64,000 bases of DNA from a bacterium (lineage in GTDB: Bacteria > Planctomycetota > UBA1135 > UBA2386). The stretch is from positions 62,001 to 126,000 of the forward strand of contig JANSXC010000017.1 of the NCBI GenBank assembly GCA_024743115.1, read 5' to 3'. Position numbers and translations under genes: made by a program. Positions 6,747 to 16,452 of this stretch are shown piece after piece (within the stretch, counting starts at the first letter, position 1; each line of letters begins with the position of its first letter). The notes under the pieces were generated by a model. The model was not told the DNA's origin. It did no database searches and saw nothing but the letters and a program-made list of their open reading frames with translations.

Positions 6747-9644
6747 GTGAGGCGGCTCGGGCGACGAACACACTGTGTCCCGACGATTCGGAGTCCGCTT
6801 GTGACCGGCATTCGACTGGCCCTTCTCGCGACGTTTTTCGGCCCGGCCCTGACCGGCATTGCCGCCCCCCTTCTGACCGCCCAGGACGCGCTCGACCGTG
6901 AGCTCGACTTCGTCCGCGCCCTCGCGGAGCGGATGCGCTTCATCGAGCTCGCCAAGTCCGAGGTCGAACGCCTCGCCGGCGAGCATCGCGGCGCCGGCGA
7001 CCAGGATCGCATCGCGCAGCTGAGCGTCCAGATCTCGTATCAGGGCGCCAAGGGCCGCAACGACCGCGCGGTCCAACGCACGCTGTTCAAGGAAGCGATC
7101 GAGAAGTCGCAGGAGCTGATCGGCCGCAGCAGCGACGACAAGGTGCTGCTGCAGGCCCGCGCGACGCTCGCCGACGCCTCCGAGGAGTTCGGTCAGTTCC
7201 TGCTCGAAGAACTCGAGCTGGCGCGCGAAGCCAACCCGGAAGCGGTCAAGGGCCTCGAGGAAGAGTCCTCGGGCACGTTCCGCGCCGGCATCGAGGCCTG
7301 CTCCAAGGTCATGGACGAGCTCGAGCCGCTGCGCCGCAAGGACGAGCTCAAGAACGTCGAATACGGCCTGTTCTGGATGCGCAAGGGCGTGCTGATGCGC
7401 GAGCAGGCGCGGGCGGTCAAGGCCGACCGCGACGTGCTCGTCGAGCGCGCCGTGTCCGAACTCGAGGAGATGGTCCTCGACTTTGGCGAGGAAACCGCGC
7501 TGGGGCTCAAGGGCCTGTTCGAGATCGGCGTCTGCAGCGAGGTCCTCGGCGAGACCGCGGACGCGATCGACATCTACACGGGCACGGTCGACCAGATCAA
7601 GACCAGCCTCAACGAGGCGGACGAGATCGGCCTGCCCGGCGAAACCCAGGCGCTGCTCTTCGAGATGCTGCAGGAGGTCTACGTCAAGACGGCCGAGGTC
7701 CTGCTGCGCGAAGGCAGCACGGAGACCGCCGCCCTGTTCGAGGACTTCCGCAAGACGATGACCGAGTTCGGGGAAGAGGGCGTCGCGCTGTTCGATGTCG
7801 TCGACCCGCGCTGGGGCCACCGCATGCTGCTCGCCGAAGCCCGCTTCAATGCCGAGACCGGCGAAGCGGACAAGGTCGCCGCCGCGATCGAGATGGTGCA
7901 GAAGATCAACGACGTGCACCCCAACGACATCGTCGGCATCCGCGCCAAGGGCGTGCTCAAGGAGATCCTGTCCGTCCAGCAGAGCCTGGTCTCGGGCAAG
8001 CTGCTGTTCGAGATCGCCAAGGGCGAGTTCCAGAACGACAACTACGAAGAAGCCATCAAGGGCCTGCGCCGCGCGCTGGCCGTGATGAGCAAGCAGGAGG
8101 CGTCGGAGCAAGGGCTCGAAGCCTGGGACATGCTCGGCACCGCGTTCGCCATCACCGAGCGCAATCTCGAAGCGATCCTCGCGATCGGCACCGGCCTCGA
8201 GGAGTACGGCTCGACCAACGAGGACCAGGCCGGTGACGCCGCCGACCGCCTCGACCGCGCGATCTCGCGCCACAAGCGCGCCAACAAGAACGATCCGCTG
8301 TTCGCGCCGACCTACGACCAGTACTCGCCGCTGATCGCGCAGTACAGCATCGCCGGCGCCGGCAAGATCTTCTACAAGGAGGGCAACAACGCCTTCAACG
8401 CGAAGGACTACCAGCGCGCGGTCGAGAAGTACCGGCAGATCCCGACCGACTTCCAGCTCTACGAGACGGCGCGCGTTCGCACAGCGATGTCGTTCGCGCT
8501 CGCCGGCGATGTCGCCGGCGCGGAGAAGGAGCTCGCGTCGTACCGCAAGTACGTGAGCGACACGGAGCTCGACAGCCGCGACCAGGGTCTGATCCAGGTC
8601 CGCAAGGCCGCGCTGTCCGACGCCGAGTTCCTCGATGCCCAGCTGGCCTACTGGCAGGCACGCGGCAACGAGACGCTCAAGATCGCGAAGGACCCGACGA
8701 AGTACAACAGCGCGATCGCGAAGCTGCGTGCGTTCTCGACCAACCACAAGGACAACAAGAACGCCGCGGGTGCGATCGCCTACTACGGCCGCCTGCAGGC
8801 CGAACTCGGCCAGCTCGACCGCGCCGAAGAAGCCTACGCCGAGCTCAAGAAGCGCGACACGACGCGTGCCGCGCGCCTGGCATCGCTGATCTTCACCGAG
8901 TATCGCAACCAGGAGAAGGGCTACGACGAGGAGCTCACGAAGGCGATCGCGAACGACGGCGACGAGAAGCGCGCCCGCTCCAACCTCGAGAAGGTGCAGA
9001 AGAAGCTCAGCGCGCTGGGCCTCGACTACATCGCCAACTCACCCAAGCCGCAGCTCGCAGTGCTGGTCAACACGATGAACGCGTTCCAGTCGCTCGGCGA
9101 GTGGAAGCGCGTCGACGAGATCGCGCGCAAGACTCTCGACCTCTACGGCGAGGTGAAGGAGCAGCGGACCAAGAACATCGTCGACCTGACGGTCCGGCCG
9201 ATGATCGGTGAAGCGTTGCTGCGGCAGCGCAAGTTCACGCAGGCCTACGAAATGCTCGTCAAGGCCGAGGAGGCCAACCCGACGCAGTGGGAACTCAAGC
9301 GCCAGATCGCGCGCTGCCTCGGCGGCTGGTTCGAGTTCGACCGCACGGGTTCGGCGGTGCGTGAGCCGGGTCTCGACAAGCCCGTCGAAGCCTACCTGAA
9401 GTACTACACCGAGTACCGCACCTGGGCGCTGCGCCCGCAGGTCAAGCCCTACTCGCTCGAGTGGTACCGCTTCCACTGGGAGTGCTACTGGTTCGCCAAG
9501 CAGGCGTCCCTGAAGGACACCAGCTACAAGCAGACCGCCGCCAAGTTCTACCGCCTGGCGCGCGCGACGGACAACTTCGCGACGCTGAAGAGCCTCGGCG
9601 CGAAGGGCAAGGAGCTCTACGACAACTTCCAGATCAACCGCTGA
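6747..9644 (+). CDS. Large secreted TPR protein
   Basis: A 965-residue protein with an N-terminal signal segment (GIRLALLATFFGPALTG...) and then almost entirely alpha-helical TPR-like repeats; clear units include YEEAIKGLRRALAVM, YQRAVEKYRQIPTDF and LDRAEEAYAELKKRD. TPR arrays bind other proteins, so a scaffold in the periplasm is likely. The GTG at 6747 has a GGAAGGA ribosome site 4 nt upstream. A second GTG at 6801 would give a shorter, more typical signal peptide but has no ribosome site; both remain possible. A second TPR gene follows after 40 nt. The position between two secretins and an ExbB/ExbD set suggests it links the inner-membrane motor to outer-membrane parts (inference). Confidence 0.85.
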   Translation: MRRLGRRTHCVPTIRSPLVTGIRLALLATFFGPALTGIAAPLLTAQDALDRELDFVRALAERMRFIELAKSEVERLAGEHRGAGDQDRIAQLSVQISYQGAKGRNDRAVQRTLFKEAIEKSQELIGRSSDDKVLLQARATLADASEEFGQFLLEELELAREANPEAVKGLEEESSGTFRAGIEACSKVMDELEPLRRKDELKNVEYGLFWMRKGVLMREQARAVKADRDVLVERAVSELEEMVLDFGEETALGLKGLFEIGVCSEVLGETADAIDIYTGTVDQIKTSLNEADEIGLPGETQALLFEMLQEVYVKTAEVLLREGSTETAALFEDFRKTMTEFGEEGVALFDVVDPRWGHRMLLAEARFNAETGEADKVAAAIEMVQKINDVHPNDIVGIRAKGVLKEILSVQQSLVSGKLLFEIAKGEFQNDNYEEAIKGLRRALAVMSKQEASEQGLEAWDMLGTAFAITERNLEAILAIGTGLEEYGSTNEDQAGDAADRLDRAISRHKRANKNDPLFAPTYDQYSPLIAQYSIAGAGKIFYKEGNNAFNAKDYQRAVEKYRQIPTDFQLYETARVRTAMSFALAGDVAGAEKELASYRKYVSDTELDSRDQGLIQVRKAALSDAEFLDAQLAYWQARGNETLKIAKDPTKYNSAIAKLRAFSTNHKDNKNAAGAIAYYGRLQAELGQLDRAEEAYAELKKRDTTRAARLASLIFTEYRNQEKGYDEELTKAIANDGDEKRARSNLEKVQKKLSALGLDYIANSPKPQLAVLVNTMNAFQSLGEWKRVDEIARKTLDLYGEVKEQRTKNIVDLTVRPMIGEALLRQRKFTQAYEMLVKAEEANPTQWELKRQIARCLGGWFEFDRTGSAVREPGLDKPVEAYLKYYTEYRTWALRPQVKPYSLEWYRFHWECYWFAKQASLKDTSYKQTAAKFYRLARATDNFATLKSLGAKGKELYDNFQINR

Positions 9645-9684
9645 TCCCAGCAGCCACAGCCACCAACACCGAGACGAGTAACCG

Positions 9685-10824
9685 ATGACCGTCATCCACA
9701 AGCTGCAGCCGCTGCTGCTCCCGTGCCTGCTCTTCGCTCCCGTCCTGACGCAGTCCGTGTCGGCGCAGGGCGACATCATCGTGCGCAAGAACGGCGCGAA
9801 GATCCGCGGTATCGAGATCACCGAGTTCAAGCACTCCGCGCTGAAGGCCAAGAAGGGCGAGCGCGAGATCGAAGTGCCCGGCCACCTGGTCGCGAGCGTG
9901 ACCTGGGGCGATCTGCCGGAGCAGTTCGTGATCGGCCGCGCGGCGATGAACCGCGGCGACTACGAGAACGCAACGCAGATGTTCGGCGAGGCCGCCAACG
10001 CCACCGAGCGGGCCCTGCTCAAGACCGAGTGCGAGTTCTTCCAGATCAAGGCCGCGGTCAAGAACCTCGGCAGTGACCAGGGCGCCGCCGCGACGGCCGC
10101 GGAGCAGGCCCAGAGCTGGGTCGGCGCCAACAGCGATCACTATCGCGTGCCCGAAGCTCTGCTGTTGACCGGTCGCGCGTTGCGACTCGCGGTCAAGGGC
10201 GACGACGCGGCCACCGTGCTCAAGCAGCTCGACAGCCGCGCGATCAACGAAGGCTTCGGCGCCGTCTGGAGCGCACGGGCGAAGTACGAGCTCGCGCTGA
10301 CGCTCGCGGCCAACAACAAGACCGGCGAAGCCCGCACGCAGTACCAGTCGGCCAACTCGGCCGCGGACAACGCGCTCAAGACGCCATCGGGCGACGACGC
10401 CGAGCTGCGCACGATCAAGATCCTGGCGAAGATCGGCGAAGGCGAGACCTTCCTGACCGACAAGGACTTCCAGCGCGCGGAGTCGTTCTTCCACGCGCTC
10501 GTCCGCAACCCGGATCCGGGCCTCGCGGCCGCCGCGTGGGCCGGTGAGGGCCAGGCGATCTTCATGCAGGCCAGTGAATCGAAGAAGACCGAGGACCTGC
10601 GCCGCGCCCAGATCGCGCTGGCCCGCGCCTCGGTGCTCGACTCGACGGCCGGCGATGCCAGCGCGCGCGCGAACTACTTCCTGGGGCGCTGCCTCATGGA
10701 ACTCGGCCCGGACCGCGCCGGAGACGACTACAAGAAGCACGCGAAGGCCTACTTCAGCCTCGTCGTGAACAGCTACGGCGCCACGACCTGGGCCGACAAG
10801 GCTCGCGAGGCGCTCAAGCAGTGA
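9685..10824 (+). CDS. Secreted TPR protein, smaller
   Basis: A 379-residue protein with signal peptide (LLLPCLLFAPVLTQSVSAQ). Residues 28-75 form a small beta domain (DIIVRKNGAKIRGIEITEFK...). The rest is TPR-like: GDYENATQMFGEAAN, AATAAEQAQSW, FQRAESFFHALVRNP. It starts 40 nt after the large TPR gene and is probably co-transcribed from the promoter at 6620. A terminator-like hairpin follows at 10990. The role is probably that of a periplasmic partner of the larger protein; no enzyme motif is seen. Confidence 0.83.
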   Translation: MTVIHKLQPLLLPCLLFAPVLTQSVSAQGDIIVRKNGAKIRGIEITEFKHSALKAKKGEREIEVPGHLVASVTWGDLPEQFVIGRAAMNRGDYENATQMFGEAANATERALLKTECEFFQIKAAVKNLGSDQGAAATAAEQAQSWVGANSDHYRVPEALLLTGRALRLAVKGDDAATVLKQLDSRAINEGFGAVWSARAKYELALTLAANNKTGEARTQYQSANSAADNALKTPSGDDAELRTIKILAKIGEGETFLTDKDFQRAESFFHALVRNPDPGLAAAAWAGEGQAIFMQASESKKTEDLRRAQIALARASVLDSTAGDASARANYFLGRCLMELGPDRAGDDYKKHAKAYFSLVVNSYGATTWADKAREALKQ

Positions 10825-11227
10825 CGCGCCGGCGCCCAGGATCTCCGGTCCACACCCAACGCGGGACGGATCGGAACGGCAGCCGCCCCGCCGGGGCCGG
10901 CAGCCAGGACCCTGGCGCCTCCCCATCGCCGCGAGCGATGGACCGAATCGGCGACTCCGAGTCGCCCGCGCCGGACTCGCCCCCGGATTCGCCCGACGGG
11001 CGTTTTTCTGCGGCCTGGGACTTTCCAGTTTCGGCTCCCTGCCGCAAACTCTCGACCCCCATTGCGCCAGGCCGGCGCATGCCCCTCGCTGATACCGCGG
11101 TCGCCTGCGGTCTCCTCACACGGTTTCGACCGATCGGGTTCCGACCCGTTCGAGCGCAGCCGATTGGCCGGCCCGGCACTGTTTGACCCCCCCTCTCCCC
11201 AACCCCGCTGGGTTTAGTAGCTCAGCA
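10825..11227. other. Intergenic region between TPR genes and exbB-like gene
   Basis: This 403-nt gap has no supported gene. It holds a hairpin at 10950-10966 (GGCGACT/AGTCGCC, 3-nt loop) and a terminator-like hairpin with T5 at 10990-11007. I see no strong promoter for the ExbB gene, although one is expected after the terminator. Confidence 0.5.
10990..11007 (+). terminator. Short terminator-like hairpin after TPR gene
   Basis: Stem CGCCC (10990-10994) with GGGCG (10998-11002), 3-nt loop, then TTTTT. The stem is only 5 bp, so it may be partial and allow read-through. Confidence 0.5.
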
Positions 11228-11962
11228 ATGCCTGACGTCACCATGATGTTGAACAAGTTGCCCTTTGCTCGTCTGCTCGCAGTCGGCACGCCGCTCCTGA
11301 TGGCCGCCTCGCTGATCGCCCAGGAAGACGGCGCTTCCAAGTCGTCGAGCCCGATCGTCGAGGTCTTCAAGTGGGATAACGCCGGCCCGATCGGCTACCT
11401 CATCATCGTCCTCTCGGTCGTGGCCGTTGCGCTCATCATCGAGAACTTCATGACGATCAAGCGCGACAAGCTCGCGCCGCCGGACCTGATCGACGAGCTC
11501 GAAGCGCTCTTCGACGGCGAGAGCTTCCAGGACGCCGTCGAGCTGTGTGAGCAGGAGAAGAACTACCTGACCGCCGTCGTCGGCTCGGGCCTCTCCAAGC
11601 TCGGCCACCCGTTCGAGACGATCCAGACCACGGTCCGCGAAATGCAGACCGAGGAGTCGGTGAAGCTCTTTCAGAAGGTGGGCTGGCTGTCGCTGATCTC
11701 GGCCATCGCGCCGATGATGGGCCTGTTCGGCACGGTGTCCGGTATGTTCGTCACGTTCGGCAAGATCGCCGACGCGGGCGGCTCGGTCTCGCCGGCACAG
11801 CTCGCGGGCGGCATCAAGATGGCGCTCATCACGACGATGTTCGGCCTCACGGTCGCCATCCCGGTCGGCATCGCCTACTTCACGCTCCGCAACCGCGTCA
11901 TCCGCACCTCGACCGAGATCAACGCGGTCACGGAAGACCTGTTCGAGCGCTTCCGCAAGTAG
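11228..11962 (+). CDS. MotA/TolQ/ExbB-family proton channel protein
   Basis: ExbB/TolQ proteins form pentameric inner-membrane stators that use proton flow to power envelope machines. This one has 244 residues from ATG 11228, with an N-terminal hydrophobic signal-like segment (residues 12-32) and the usual three membrane spans near 54-71, 152-176 and 189-211. The block APMMGLFGTVSGMFVTFGKI and the following LAGGIKMALITTMFGLTVAI are family hallmarks. Two ExbD-like genes follow, so one channel protein has two partner proteins, as in the AglRQS gliding motor of myxobacteria. An in-frame upstream start at 11183 is possible but adds only Pro/Ser-rich sequence. Confidence 0.93.
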   Translation: MPDVTMMLNKLPFARLLAVGTPLLMAASLIAQEDGASKSSSPIVEVFKWDNAGPIGYLIIVLSVVAVALIIENFMTIKRDKLAPPDLIDELEALFDGESFQDAVELCEQEKNYLTAVVGSGLSKLGHPFETIQTTVREMQTEESVKLFQKVGWLSLISAIAPMMGLFGTVSGMFVTFGKIADAGGSVSPAQLAGGIKMALITTMFGLTVAIPVGIAYFTLRNRVIRTSTEINAVTEDLFERFRK

Positions 11963-12067
11963 TCCAGCACGCCCCGGGGTCCGGGAGAAATCGCGCGCCG
12001 GCGATGATCCGCCGGCCGCGAACTCCGTTCCAGACCTCACAGCCATAGCACCAGGAGGCGCAAGCCA

Positions 12068-12610
12068 ATGGACATGCAAAAGATTTCGCAGGAGGACTTC
12101 GACATGGACATGACGCCCATGATCGACTGCGTCTTCCTGTTGATGATCTTCTTCGTGCTGGTCATCGACCTCAGCCAGAAGAACCTCGAGGACCTGATCC
12201 TGCCGCGCGCAGAGTTCCAGGAACCGGACGACCAGCCGCCGGACAACCGGCCGATCCTCAACGTGCTGCAGAACGGCTCGGTGATCTTCGAAGGCAAGGT
12301 TGCCTACGACGCCATCAAGGACGGCAGCAACTACGCCCCGATCAAGCAGCTGCTGCTCGACATCCGCCGCAACGGCGAGCTCAAGGGCACGCTCAAGATC
12401 GTGACGGAAGACATCGGCGGCAAGCCGACCAAGCTCGTCGACGATCCGATCCTGATCCGCGCCGACAAGTGGACGGAGTGGAACGTGATCGGCGAGATCA
12501 TGAAGCAGTGCAGTCAGCCCAACATCGCGTTCTGGAAGGTCGAACTCGCGATGTCGGAGCAGGACAAGGAAACCGGCGAGAAGAACGCCAAACTCAAGGG
12601 TGACAAATGA
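12068..12610 (+). CDS. ExbD/TolR-family protein 1
   Basis: A partner of the ExbB-like channel: a single N-terminal membrane span and a periplasmic domain. The key aspartate is present as D20 in DMTPMIDCVFLLMIFF, the residue thought to carry protons in ExbD/TolR. The protein has 180 residues, more than the roughly 140 of typical ExbD, because of a longer periplasmic domain. A good AGGAGG ribosome site lies at 12053-12058. The stop overlaps the start of the second ExbD gene (ATGA), so both are made from one message. Confidence 0.93.
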   Translation: MDMQKISQEDFDMDMTPMIDCVFLLMIFFVLVIDLSQKNLEDLILPRAEFQEPDDQPPDNRPILNVLQNGSVIFEGKVAYDAIKDGSNYAPIKQLLLDIRRNGELKGTLKIVTEDIGGKPTKLVDDPILIRADKWTEWNVIGEIMKQCSQPNIAFWKVELAMSEQDKETGEKNAKLKGDK

Positions 12611-13170
12611 GCGCCATCGACGACGTCCAGGAAGAAGCCAAGGCGGACATGACGCCGATGATCGACTGCGTCTTCCTGATGATCATTTTCTTCCTCTGCA
12701 TCGAGTTCAAGATCCTCGAAGCGAAGCTGCCGGCCTACCTCCCCAAGGACAAGGGCAGCCAGAACACGAAGGTGGAACCGATGGAGCAGCTCTCCGTCGG
12801 CATCTACGTCGAGTCGGAGGGTAAGAAGGTGCCGTTCGAAGATGGCACGACGGTCGGGGACATCAACCCCAACAACGACCGCCCGTACCGCTACAAGGTC
12901 GACAACTACCGCGTGAAGTGGGTCGTCGGCCCGAAGCCGCTCTACAACATCCAGGCAGTCGCGGCCGAGCTGAAGCGCATCGTCGCCGATCCGGCGAGCA
13001 TGGTCCCGGATCCCAAGAACCCGGGCACCAAGAAGCTCATGCCGGTCGTCATCGAGCCGCACCCGGGCGTCTACTACGAGTCGGTCGCCCGCACTGCGGA
13101 CGCCTGCAACGACGCCGGCTTCGAAGAGATCAACTTCGGCGGCGGCCTCGGCCCGACGAAGAAGAAGTGA
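12607..13170 (+). CDS. ExbD/TolR-family protein 2
   Basis: A second 187-residue ExbD-like protein overlapping the first by 4 nt. The membrane span and proton-linked Asp (D20) are present in DMTPMIDCVFLMIIFFLCIE. The periplasmic domain differs clearly from that of the first copy, which argues for two distinct roles rather than a recent duplicate. Together with the ExbB-like gene they form a 1+2 stator set. No TonB-like gene follows. A hairpin terminator lies about 50 nt downstream. Confidence 0.93.
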   Translation: MSAIDDVQEEAKADMTPMIDCVFLMIIFFLCIEFKILEAKLPAYLPKDKGSQNTKVEPMEQLSVGIYVESEGKKVPFEDGTTVGDINPNNDRPYRYKVDNYRVKWVVGPKPLYNIQAVAAELKRIVADPASMVPDPKNPGTKKLMPVVIEPHPGVYYESVARTADACNDAGFEEINFGGGLGPTKKK

Positions 13171-13743
13171 CGCGGCTGTAGCGCTCCGCGCGCTCCCGCC
13201 CGCCCCCTGCCGGGGGCTCCACGCGGCCCGTTCGGCACGACCGAACGGGCCGCGATCGGTTTTGCCCATGACCAGCTGGTCGATTGGGTGGTGCTGGCTC
13301 GCAGCCCTCGGGAGTGGAATGACCCAGCCGGATCAGGTGGTCGAGGTCCGCTTTTTCTCGCCTCCCGCGACGCCGGGTTCCTCCAGCCGAGGCTTCAGCC
13401 GGCCTCACCTCAACCACGGAACCTCGCGAAGCGCGCCAACGAATCGGGCACGGCAAGATATTCGCCTCACCGTCACATGGTTCCGGCACGCGCCACCGAA
13501 CGCACGACTCGACCACACCCAACCGACCAGCCGGAGATTCTGCGACGGGGCGGGTGCCTGCGGACCCGAACGCAACCCCAAAAAACCGCTGGCACCGGTC
13601 CTGGGCTGTAGTTACGGTTCGCGTCCCTCCTCGGCCCCCTCCTCGCTGGAGGACGGCCGTTCCGTCCCGCCCACGTGCCGGCAAAGAGCCCCTCTCGGCA
13701 CGTGAGCACGAACCGCAGCTGCGGTTCTCGTCAGCACTTCTGC
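13171..13743. other. Intergenic region between exbD2 and secretin B
   Basis: A 573-nt gap. It starts with a terminator at 13223-13263. Short frames on both strands are Arg/Pro/Ser-rich with no domain or ribosome site. I see no clear promoter for secretin B. Confidence 0.5.
13223..13263 (+). terminator. Terminator-like hairpin after exbD pair
   Basis: A perfect 13-bp stem (13223-13235 with 13241-13253), loop CACGA, followed after 6 nt by TTTT. The stem is strong but the T run is displaced. Confidence 0.7.
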
Positions 13744-16374
13744 ATGCTCCGAGTGACCCCGATGGCCCTCGAACATCCGCGCCTTCTCGCTGTCTCTTTG
13801 GTTGCAGCGCTGCTCGCCAGCTCCTGCTCCACTCCGCCGTCCGACACCAACGCGGCCAACCCCGAATCGCCCGGCGCCAGCGGTGGTTCCGAGGACCCCG
13901 GCTCCGGCAACCCCGGCATGGCCGGCGGCTCGGGCATGGGCAACGACAGCTCCGGTGTCGGCAACGCCATGCAGGACCCGCAGGGCGTCGGCGGTGAGCG
14001 CATGCGTGTGCTCGTCGCCAAGTACGTCGAGAACGCCCGCAACCTGCGCACCAACGGCAACCTCGCCGCGGCGAAGGACCAGCTGCTGAAGGCGCGCTCG
14101 ATCGCGCCGGGCAACAGCGACGTCGCCACGCTGCTCGCGAGCGTGCAAGCCGAACTCGGTGAGACGGCCGGCACGATCACGAACTACGGTGACGAGCAGA
14201 CGCGCCTGCGCCAGATCGGCGAAGAGCGCGCCCGCGCCAGCGTCGAGACCCAGCTGCAGAAGGCTTCGGGCATGGCCGCGGAGAAGGACTACGCCGGCGC
14301 GCTCGAGGAGATCCGCATCGCGGCGCTCACGATCGAGCTCAAGGACCAGGTCGACTGGATGAACCTGCCGCAGCGCGTGCAGAGCCAGCAGGACGAGACC
14401 CAGAAGCTCTACGACGAGCAGGTCCGCGCCAGCCAGGAAGCCGAGAGTGCCCGCCTCGCCGAGCGCCTGCGCACCGAGAACGAGGCCGCCGAGAAGCGGC
14501 GCCGCGACCAGCACGACGCGCTGATCCTCGAGTCGCAGAAGGCGTTCGAGAAGCGCCGGTTCGCCTACTCGCAGGAGCTGGCGATGCGCGCGATGGAGGT
14601 CGACCCGAACAGCGTCATCGCGTTCGAGATGCACAACGCCGCCGTCAAGGCCGCGCGCGACGACAGCAACGAGCAGTACTACCTCGACCGCTCGCGGGCG
14701 ATCCGCAAGATGCTCGAGTCGGATGAGGAGCTCAAGGTGCCGCAGACCGCGGTCCTCGAACTCGACCTCGCGACCTGGGAGCGGGCCAACGGCCGCGCCG
14801 GCAAGCGCACCGCCAACGCGGTGATGGATCCGATGGACCAGGCGGTCTGGGATCAGGTCAACACGACGCAGGTCGGCAAGCTGACCTACACCGAAGAGAC
14901 CGGCGCCTACCTCGACGTCATCAAGAATCTCAACCTCATCACGGGGCTGCAGATCATCGTGACGCCTGAGGCGCGCGACATCATCGACACCGAGACGCTC
15001 GTCATGGCGATCGAGCTCGTCGGCTCGATGACGCTGCGCGACTTCCTCAACCACATGGTCGGCCGCACGACCAACCTCGCGTGGACGGTCAAGAACGGCG
15101 TCATCCTGATCGGTGACAAGTCGCAGGCCGCCGGCACGATCTCGACCGAGATCTACCCGGTGAAGGACCTGGTGTTCCAGCGCACGCAGTTCCTGCCGCC
15201 GCGCATCCGCGACATCCCGGGTGAAGACACGGACGACATCCCGCGGACGGGTGGCGAAGGCGAGGATCCGGTCTCCTACATCGAGATCGCCGACCTCGTG
15301 ACCAACGTGCGCGAGGCCACCGACCCGATCTACTGGGACGGCGACGGCGTCGAGATCCGCGCCGAGGACTCGGGCTTCCTCGCGGTCACCGCGAGCCCGG
15401 AGATGCAGGCTCAGGTCGCTGCGGTGCTCAACGACATGCGCCGCTTCGCGACGCCGATCGTGACGATCGACAGCAAGTTCCTGACGATCTCGCGCAACTT
15501 CCTGTCGGAGGTCGGCATCGACATCCGCGGCCTCGGTGGCTCGGGCAACAAGGGTGACACGGTCACGCTCGACGAGATCACCAACGGGCTGCAGAACAAC
15601 GCGTCGCAGGGCCTCGACAACGGCGGCACGGGCGACCCGGCAGCCAACCCGCTCGCGGGTGCGTTCTTCAACGACGGTGGCGATGGCGACATCCGCGCCC
15701 GCACGGAGAACTACTTCGCCAACGACCTCAGCCGCGCGCTGTCGCCGACCGGCGGCCTCACGGCTGGCTGGACGCTGCTGGACGACCTGCAGCTCAACGT
15801 CATCCTGCGCGCTGTCGAGAAGCAGCAGGACGTCGAGATGGTCAACAGCCAGATCCTCTCGGTCCTCAACCGCGAGCGCGGCCACGTCGCCGTCATCAAC
15901 CAGACGGCCTACGTCCGCGACTTCGACGTCGAAGTCGCGCAGGCGGCGTTCATCGCCGACCCGAAGGTCGACGTCATCCAGGACGGCATCGTCCTGGACG
16001 TGCAGCCGGTCATCCAGCACGACCGGAAGTACATCATCCTCAACCTCAACCCGACGGTTGCGGAGCTGACGCGCCCGATCCCGACGTTCACGACGTCGCT
16101 CGCGGGCTCGACGCTGCCGGTCACGCTGCAGCTGCCGAACCTGGTCGTCACCAACTTCTCGACCACGGCCAAGGTGCCGGACGGTGGCACGGTGCTGCTC
16201 GGCGGCCTGCGCCAGGTCCTGACCAAGGAGCGTCGCGCCGAGGTGCCGTTGCTCGCGCGCCTGCCGCTGATCTCGTTCCTGTTCAAGCAGGAGGGCACGG
16301 TCGACGAGAACAAGAGCCTGATGGTCATGGTTCGCGCCCAGATCACGGACGTCGTCGACGGCATCGGCCGCTAG
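13744..16374 (+). CDS. Secretin-domain lipoprotein B with TPR/coiled-coil N-terminus
   Basis: A paralogue of secretin A, 876 residues from ATG 13744; ATG 13762 would give the same signal peptide six residues shorter. The signal ends LLASSCS, then a Gly/Ser/Asn/Pro-rich linker (to about residue 80), TPR-like and coiled-coil segments, and an STN-like region near 389-460. The secretin domain spans about 672-866, with the signature VPLLARLPLISFLF. The shared order of domains and motifs with secretin A shows duplication, but their N-terminal halves have diverged. The ExbB/ExbD pair lies just upstream. It probably forms an outer-membrane ring, perhaps together with secretin A. Confidence 0.9.
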   Translation: MLRVTPMALEHPRLLAVSLVAALLASSCSTPPSDTNAANPESPGASGGSEDPGSGNPGMAGGSGMGNDSSGVGNAMQDPQGVGGERMRVLVAKYVENARNLRTNGNLAAAKDQLLKARSIAPGNSDVATLLASVQAELGETAGTITNYGDEQTRLRQIGEERARASVETQLQKASGMAAEKDYAGALEEIRIAALTIELKDQVDWMNLPQRVQSQQDETQKLYDEQVRASQEAESARLAERLRTENEAAEKRRRDQHDALILESQKAFEKRRFAYSQELAMRAMEVDPNSVIAFEMHNAAVKAARDDSNEQYYLDRSRAIRKMLESDEELKVPQTAVLELDLATWERANGRAGKRTANAVMDPMDQAVWDQVNTTQVGKLTYTEETGAYLDVIKNLNLITGLQIIVTPEARDIIDTETLVMAIELVGSMTLRDFLNHMVGRTTNLAWTVKNGVILIGDKSQAAGTISTEIYPVKDLVFQRTQFLPPRIRDIPGEDTDDIPRTGGEGEDPVSYIEIADLVTNVREATDPIYWDGDGVEIRAEDSGFLAVTASPEMQAQVAAVLNDMRRFATPIVTIDSKFLTISRNFLSEVGIDIRGLGGSGNKGDTVTLDEITNGLQNNASQGLDNGGTGDPAANPLAGAFFNDGGDGDIRARTENYFANDLSRALSPTGGLTAGWTLLDDLQLNVILRAVEKQQDVEMVNSQILSVLNRERGHVAVINQTAYVRDFDVEVAQAAFIADPKVDVIQDGIVLDVQPVIQHDRKYIILNLNPTVAELTRPIPTFTTSLAGSTLPVTLQLPNLVVTNFSTTAKVPDGGTVLLGGLRQVLTKERRAEVPLLARLPLISFLFKQEGTVDENKSLMVMVRAQITDVVDGIGR

Positions 16375-16417
16375 TCCCCCCTCCCGAAGCGAGGCCGCGG
16401 GCCTCGACCTTCGCCGC

Positions 16418-16452
16418 AAAGGCCGCGCCGGTTACGATCGGCGCGGCCTTTT
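16418..16452 (+). terminator. Intrinsic terminator after secretin B
   Basis: A 13-bp stem (16418-16430 with 16439-16451), loop GTTACGAT, then T run. The tail TTTTGCGTTGGC is identical to that behind secretin A. Confidence 0.85.

Noticed and set aside
6357-8747. Long minus-strand frame opposite the large TPR gene
   Set aside because: Shadow composition; the TPR reading on the plus strand is strongly supported.
11228-13170. A TonB energy-transducing system
   Set aside because: ExbB and ExbD are present but no TonB or TonB-dependent receptor is nearby; two ExbD copies and secretins point elsewhere.
13590-13620. A possible sigma54 promoter (TGGCAC) before secretin B
   Set aside because: The -12 TTGC element is missing at the right distance.
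13612-16419. Long minus-strand frame opposite secretin B
   Set aside because: Same reasons: shadow of a conserved gene.
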